Positions 14,238 through 17,795 of a DNA stretch of 17,795 nucleotides are shown in pieces; positions within the stretch are counted from its first letter, which is position 1; every line of letters starts with the position of its first letter. Source of the stretch: Alistipes sp. GTDB taxonomy: Bacteria > Bacteroidota > Bacteroidia > Bacteroidales > Rikenellaceae. Both the position numbers and the translations under genes were made by a program. The notes under the pieces were generated by a model. The model was not told the DNA's origin. It ran no database searches and saw only the letters and a program-made list of their open reading frames with translations. The stretch covers positions 1 through 17,795 of the forward strand of contig JAGBTW010000014.1 of the NCBI GenBank assembly GCA_017631135.1. The letters are read 5' to 3'.

Positions 14238-14245
14238 TATCTTTA
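14238..14245 (+). promoter_or_regulatory. -7 element for the ricT-gldH-trmB-rlmD group
   Basis: TATCTTTA fits TAnnTTTG except at the last base, and is preceded by a T-run and by TAGGTTT at 14218-14224. Expected start of transcription is near 14252, giving a leader of about 25 bases to the ATG at 14277. This argues against the in-frame ATG at 14223, which lies inside the promoter. Confidence 0.45.
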
Positions 14246-14276
14246 CCCCGAATTGTATATATATAACACCAAGATA

Positions 14277-15806
14277 ATGAGTTGTAACAAAAGACATATT
14301 CCAGATATTGGTCGTGGTTGCACATTTTGCGATTGTGGCGAAGAGATTAGTGCACAGGCTTCGGAGGGTTGCTACAAGCTCCATGAGAACGACTGGCTTG
14401 AGGAGTATCCAAACAATATCCCCACCGACATCTTCGAGGTGAGGTTTAAGAATACGCGTCGCTCCTACTACCAGAATGTAAACAATCTCGAGCTCAAGCG
14501 TGGCGACATCGTTGCGGTGGAGGCACAGCCAGGCCACGACATCGGCATCGTATCGCTCACGGGTGATATGGTGGCAAAGCAGATGCGCCGCGTGGGCTTC
14601 AACCCCCACAATGGCGAGTTCAAGAAGATATATCGCAAGGCGCGACCCTACGACATTGAGCGTTGGCAGGAGGCTATTGCGCTGGAGCATGAGACGATGA
14701 TTGCTTCGCGACAGATTGCTGCCGATATGGGTCTCAACATGAAGATTGGCGATGTGGAGTATCAGGGTGATAAGCTCAAGGCGATATTTTACTATATTGC
14801 TGACGAGCGTGTCGACTTCCGCGAGCTCATCAAGGTATTTGCCGAGCGCTTCCACATCCGCATCGAGATGAAGCAGATTGGTGCTCGCCAGGAGGCGGGT
14901 CGCATAGGTGGCATCGGCGCATGTGGTCGTGAGCTATGCTGTGCATCGTGGATTTCGAGCTTCTCGAGCGTGACAACAAATGCTGCACGCATGCAGGAGA
15001 TCTCGCTCAACCCCCAAAAGTTGGCGGGTCAGTGCTCGAAGTTGAAGTGCTGTCTAATGTATGAGTACGATGTGTATGCTGATGCACGTCGCACCATACC
15101 TCGTCTGCGCGAGCCACTGCAGACACTCGAGGGCGAGTGGTTCCTTGTTAAGATTGACCCATTGGCGGGCACAATGTCGTTCTCGACAAGCAAGGGTACT
15201 ATGGCAAACCTCACCACGCTGCCCATCAGCCGCGTGAGAGAGATTATTGCGCTTAACCGTGCTGGCGAGAAGGCCGAGACGCTCGTAGGTGAGGGTGACG
15301 AGGCTGTAGTTGCAGAGCCTACATATCGCAGCGAGGAGGATAGCATCACACGCTTCGATAACAAGAATAAGCGCAACAAGCGTAACAAGCGTCGTGGTAA
15401 TCGCGACAACAAGCCCGAGGCAAAGGAGATGGCAGCGGAGAGCGTTGCAGTCGAGGCGGAGAAGCCCGCGAAGTCTGCAGAGGCGAAGCCCGAAGCCGAG
15501 ACAAAGGAGGGTGGCGAGGCGCCCCGCTCGGAGCATCGTCGCAACCGCAACAATCGTCGTGAGCGCGATAACCGCGAGGGTAGAGAGCCTCGTGAGCCTC
15601 GCGTTAGCAAGGAGAAGCGCGAGGGTGCACCATCAGTGGCTGACGAGCAGAAGAGCGAGGGTGCAGAGCATACGGGTGGCGAGCGCACGGAGCGTCGTGG
15701 CAGAAACCAGCGCGGTCGTCGTCATGGCGGTGAGCGCCGTCACGGTGGTGGCGAGAAGGGTGGTGCTGCAAATGGCAACAACACAAACAACAGTAACAAC
15801 GAGTAG
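14277..15806 (+). CDS. ricT: PSP1-domain protein, RicT (YaaT)-like, with long basic disordered tail
   Basis: 509 residues from the ATG at 14277; the in-frame ATG at 14223 overlaps the promoter. The core (about 50-280) is the PSP1 domain of RicT, a partner in the RicAFT complex that aids RNA maturation in Bacillus subtilis and binds iron-sulfur clusters. It has GDIVAVEAQPGHDIGIVSL at 76-94, GRIGGIGACGRELCCASW at 208-225 and AGQCSKLKCCLMYEYDVY at 250-267. Cysteines 216, 221, 222, 253, 258 and 259 are conserved cluster candidates. Extra N-terminal cysteines (3, 15, 18, 20, 32) could bind another metal. Residues about 340-509 are low-complexity, alternating acidic stretches with Arg/Lys/Asn and RG-rich ones, likely an RNA-binding disordered tail. 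Bacillus RicT is about 275 residues, so the tail nearly doubles it. The gldH-like gene follows 3 bases later. Confidence 0.88.
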   Translation: MSCNKRHIPDIGRGCTFCDCGEEISAQASEGCYKLHENDWLEEYPNNIPTDIFEVRFKNTRRSYYQNVNNLELKRGDIVAVEAQPGHDIGIVSLTGDMVAKQMRRVGFNPHNGEFKKIYRKARPYDIERWQEAIALEHETMIASRQIAADMGLNMKIGDVEYQGDKLKAIFYYIADERVDFRELIKVFAERFHIRIEMKQIGARQEAGRIGGIGACGRELCCASWISSFSSVTTNAARMQEISLNPQKLAGQCSKLKCCLMYEYDVYADARRTIPRLREPLQTLEGEWFLVKIDPLAGTMSFSTSKGTMANLTTLPISRVREIIALNRAGEKAETLVGEGDEAVVAEPTYRSEEDSITRFDNKNKRNKRNKRRGNRDNKPEAKEMAAESVAVEAEKPAKSAEAKPEAETKEGGEAPRSEHRRNRNNRRERDNREGREPREPRVSKEKREGAPSVADEQKSEGAEHTGGERTERRGRNQRGRRHGGERRHGGGEKGGAANGNNTNNSNNE

Positions 15807-15809
15807 CCG

Positions 15810-16259
15810 ATGCGTCGCTTGATATATGTCGTAGTGGTGGCTATGGCCATGGTTGTCGTGTCGTGCAAGGAGACCCAGCATAGTGTCAAGATGCACGATA
15901 TGGAGACGAGTGTGTGGGGCGCAGTGGAGGAGTTTGTTTACGATAATAGCGACTCGCTCTCGAAGCGTGACCTCTCGATAGTGGTGCGCTACGGCTCGGG
16001 ATATGTTGCCGACTCGGTAAATGTGCGAGTGCTCGCAATATCGCCCGACTCGATGGTGGTAGAAGAGCCCTTCACGCTTCGCATACCACGTATCAAGGAG
16101 GTGAGACCCATGGAGCAGACATTCCTCTATCGTCGCAATGTGGTGCTCGGTCGCAAGGGTGAGTACCGCTTCCGCATCACGCCCGACACCATTGTCGAGG
16201 GCATAAGTTCCGTAGGCATCATGGTTGGTGAGCCCGCAGCCAAGAGCGATGATAAGTAG
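15810..16259 (+). CDS. gldH: GldH-like lipoprotein
   Basis: 149 residues. The N-terminus has two Arg, a hydrophobic stretch and a lipobox ending VVVSC with C19 as the lipidation site, so a lipoprotein is expected in the envelope. The mature part is rich in beta strands, with a VEEFVYDNSDSLSKRDL segment at 39-55 and, near the end, KGEYRFRITP followed by GISSVGIMV. This resembles GldH, a Bacteroidetes gliding lipoprotein, whose gene commonly follows a PSP1 gene. Many non-gliding Bacteroidales keep it, so motility should not be inferred. It starts 3 bases after ricT. The family call rests on gene order and a loose motif match. Confidence 0.65.
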   Translation: MRRLIYVVVVAMAMVVVSCKETQHSVKMHDMETSVWGAVEEFVYDNSDSLSKRDLSIVVRYGSGYVADSVNVRVLAISPDSMVVEEPFTLRIPRIKEVRPMEQTFLYRRNVVLGRKGEYRFRITPDTIVEGISSVGIMVGEPAAKSDDK

Positions 16260-16296
16260 CTTGAGTTATTTGAATAGCAAAACATAATCCATACTT

Positions 16297-17049
16297 ATGG
16301 GAAAAGATAAATTAAGAAAGTTTGCCGAGAACCTCACGTTCAAGTGCATGGTCCAGCCCGAGTTTGACGATATATTCCGCAAGGACCACCCCCTGAAGGG
16401 TAATTGGCATAAGGAGTTCTTCCATAACGACAACCCCATCGTGTTGGAGTTGGGTTGTGGTCGTGGCGAGTATACTGTGGCGCTTGCCGAGCGCAATCCC
16501 AACAAAAACTATATAGGCATCGACATCAAGGGTGCACGCATGTGGCGTGGTGCAAAGACTGCTACGGAGCGCGGTATGGAGAATGTGGGCTTCGTGCGCA
16601 CACGCATAGAGTTCATCCGCTCGTTCTTTGCCGAGGGCGAGGTGTCGGAGATATGGATTACCTTCCCCGACCCACAGCTTAAGAGTCGCCGTGCAAAGAA
16701 GCGTCTCACATCGCCCCTCTTCCTTGCCGACTACAAGAAGATGCTCGCCGAGGATGGCGTTATCAACCTCAAGACCGACTCGAAGCACTTGTATGCCTAT
16801 ACGGCTGCCGTTATCGAGCGCCTGGGTCTCAATGTAGAGGTGCAGAACGACGACATCTATGGCTCGGGATATGCCGACGAGGTGCTATCCGTAAAGACTG
16901 CCTACGAGACAAAGTTTGTGGCTATGGGTCTGCCCATTACCTACACGCGCTTCGGTCTTGGCAACTGCACCGAGTTTGAGTACTTCGAGTGGGAGGGTGA
17001 CGAAGCATTGGAGAAGGATGCCGAGGAGAATAGAACAAAGGCGTTTTAG
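16297..17049 (+). CDS. trmB: tRNA (guanine-N7-)-methyltransferase TrmB
   Basis: 250 residues. TrmB transfers a methyl group from S-adenosylmethionine to N7 of guanosine 46 in the variable loop of many tRNAs. The SAM-binding motif ELGCGRGEYT is at 51-60 and GIDIKGARMW at 74-83. The catalytic-region signature ITFPDPQLKSRRAKKRLTSP is at 121-140, and the C-terminal TAYETKF at 201-207 closes the substrate pocket. The last 25 residues are acidic and variable. It lies 37 bases after the gldH-like gene and 21 bases before the next methyltransferase, so both RNA-modification genes are likely co-transcribed. Confidence 0.96.
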   Translation: MGKDKLRKFAENLTFKCMVQPEFDDIFRKDHPLKGNWHKEFFHNDNPIVLELGCGRGEYTVALAERNPNKNYIGIDIKGARMWRGAKTATERGMENVGFVRTRIEFIRSFFAEGEVSEIWITFPDPQLKSRRAKKRLTSPLFLADYKKMLAEDGVINLKTDSKHLYAYTAAVIERLGLNVEVQNDDIYGSGYADEVLSVKTAYETKFVAMGLPITYTRFGLGNCTEFEYFEWEGDEALEKDAEENRTKAF

Positions 17050-17070
17050 CAACTGCATATAACCGTTATT

Positions 17071-17795
17071 ATGGGAAAGAGAAGAAAGGATTACCCTCTT
17101 ATCGAGGGTCTACATATAACCACGCTCGCTGCCGAGGGTAAGGCGATGGGCAAGGTGGATAATCAGGTTGTCTTTGTGGCTATGGCTGTGCCTGGCGATG
17201 TGGTAGATGTGCAGATACGCAAGCACCATCGCCGCTATATGGAGGGCACTATCGTGCGCTTCGTGGAGAAGTCGCCACTGCGCGTAGAGCCCTTCTGCGA
17301 GCACTTTGGCATCTGTGGTGGTTGCAAGTGGCAGAGTCTGCCCTACGCCGAGCAGCTAAAGCAGAAGACACAGCAGGTGGAGGATCAGCTTGTGCGCATC
17401 GGACACCTCGACATCCCCGAGGTGCGCCCATGTCTTGGCTCGGAGCGCACACGCGAATATCGCAATAAGCTCGAATTCACGTTTGCCGACAAGCGCTGGT
17501 TGACATACGAGGAGATTGCCGAGGGTGGCGACATAGCCTCTGCGCCCGCTGTGGGCTTCCACATCCCTGGCTGCTTCGACAAGGTCCTCGATATTAACCT
17601 TTGTCACCTTCAGGTCGACATCTCGAACCGCATTCGCCTTGCTACGAAGGCCTTCTGCATCGAGAATGGCTACTCGTTCCACAATGCCCGCGCACACGAG
17701 GGACTTATGCGCACGATGGTCATCCGCACAGCATCAACAGGCGAGATTATGGTTATCGTGGTATTCAACGAGAACGACACAGAGCGCATAAACGC
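17071..17795 (+). CDS. rlmD: TRAM-domain RNA m5U methyltransferase (RlmD/RumA type), 3' end outside window
   Basis: The frame opens at the ATG at 17071 and stays open to the window edge, giving 241 codons. A TRAM RNA-binding domain covers about 8-70 (EGKAMGKVDNQVVFVAMAVP at 22-41, a usual TRAM motif). The [4Fe-4S] cysteines C76, C82 and C85 lie in FCEHFGICGGCKWQ, with a fourth at C178 (INLCHLQ). YRNKLEFTF at 130-138 is a family signature of the RumA/RlmD/RlmCD group. These enzymes make 5-methyluridine in 23S rRNA using SAM. The SAM-binding and catalytic cysteine part lies beyond the edge, so the exact target uridine cannot be assigned. The gene follows trmB by 21 bases. Confidence 0.92.
   Translation, partial: MGKRRKDYPLIEGLHITTLAAEGKAMGKVDNQVVFVAMAVPGDVVDVQIRKHHRRYMEGTIVRFVEKSPLRVEPFCEHFGICGGCKWQSLPYAEQLKQKTQQVEDQLVRIGHLDIPEVRPCLGSERTREYRNKLEFTFADKRWLTYEEIAEGGDIASAPAVGFHIPGCFDKVLDINLCHLQVDISNRIRLATKAFCIENGYSFHNARAHEGLMRTMVIRTASTGEIMVIVVFNENDTERIN

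Noticed and set aside
14223..14276. Earlier in-frame ATG for ricT
   Set aside because: It lies inside the T-rich promoter stretch with TATCTTTA; the ATG at 14277 gives a normal PSP1-protein N-terminus (MSCNKRHIPD).
15029..15688. Antisense frames opposite the 3' half of ricT
   Set aside because: Ser/Arg/Leu-rich low-complexity translation mirrors the repetitive Arg/Lys/Glu codons of the RicT tail; no independent support.

Overview
The window looks like a piece of a Bacteroidales chromosome, most likely from a Rikenellaceae (Alistipes-like) gut bacterium. The evidence is a GH92 glycosidase, an ExbB / membrane protein / ExbD / ExbD cluster, a PSP1 (RicT-type) protein followed by a GldH-like lipoprotein, and recurrent TAnnTTTG-type promoter elements of the Bacteroidetes sigma factor. 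Shine-Dalgarno-like sequences are scarce. The genus is an inference from style and gene order, not from a marker gene. Every convincing gene lies on the + strand. Both ends cut genes: a GH92 alpha-mannosidase at the left and a TRAM-type RNA m5U methyltransferase at the right.

Layout. 3-710: C-terminal part of a GH92 enzyme. 711-908: gap with two interleaved inverted repeats and a promoter with an overlapping dyad. 909-4922: YitT-family membrane protein, PriA helicase and ComF-like phosphoribosyltransferase, tightly packed and probably one transcript. 4989-6865: DprA and TatD, overlapping by 4 bases. 7004-8041: type I L-asparaginase with its own promoter. 8299-11106: a four-gene proton-motor operon (exbB, an unrecognised four-helix membrane protein with a coiled-coil domain, exbD1, exbD2), ended by a strong intrinsic terminator. 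11107-11718: a 0.6 kb non-coding stretch with an interspersed repeat, a near-perfect palindrome and an AT-rich inverted repeat. 11719-14175: an 818-residue outer-membrane beta-barrel resembling a TonB-dependent receptor but without a recognisable plug. 14277 to the end: RicT/PSP1, GldH-like lipoprotein, TrmB and an RlmD/RumA-type methyltransferase.

How the genes fit together. PriA, ComF and DprA, with TatD, form a loose DNA-processing group (replication restart, natural-transformation factors, nuclease). The exbB-exbD operon should energise TonB-dependent transport, and its codon use suggests high expression. The barrel gene downstream of the terminator is a plausible but unproven client. The ricT-gldH-trmB-rlmD group joins RNA maturation or modification genes to an envelope lipoprotein.

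The most promising candidates for something undescribed are the protein at 9122-10051, embedded in the ExbB/ExbD operon; the plug-less barrel at 11719-14175; and the repeat-filled spacer at 11170-11718. I see no CRISPR array, transposase, phage gene, tRNA or rRNA.
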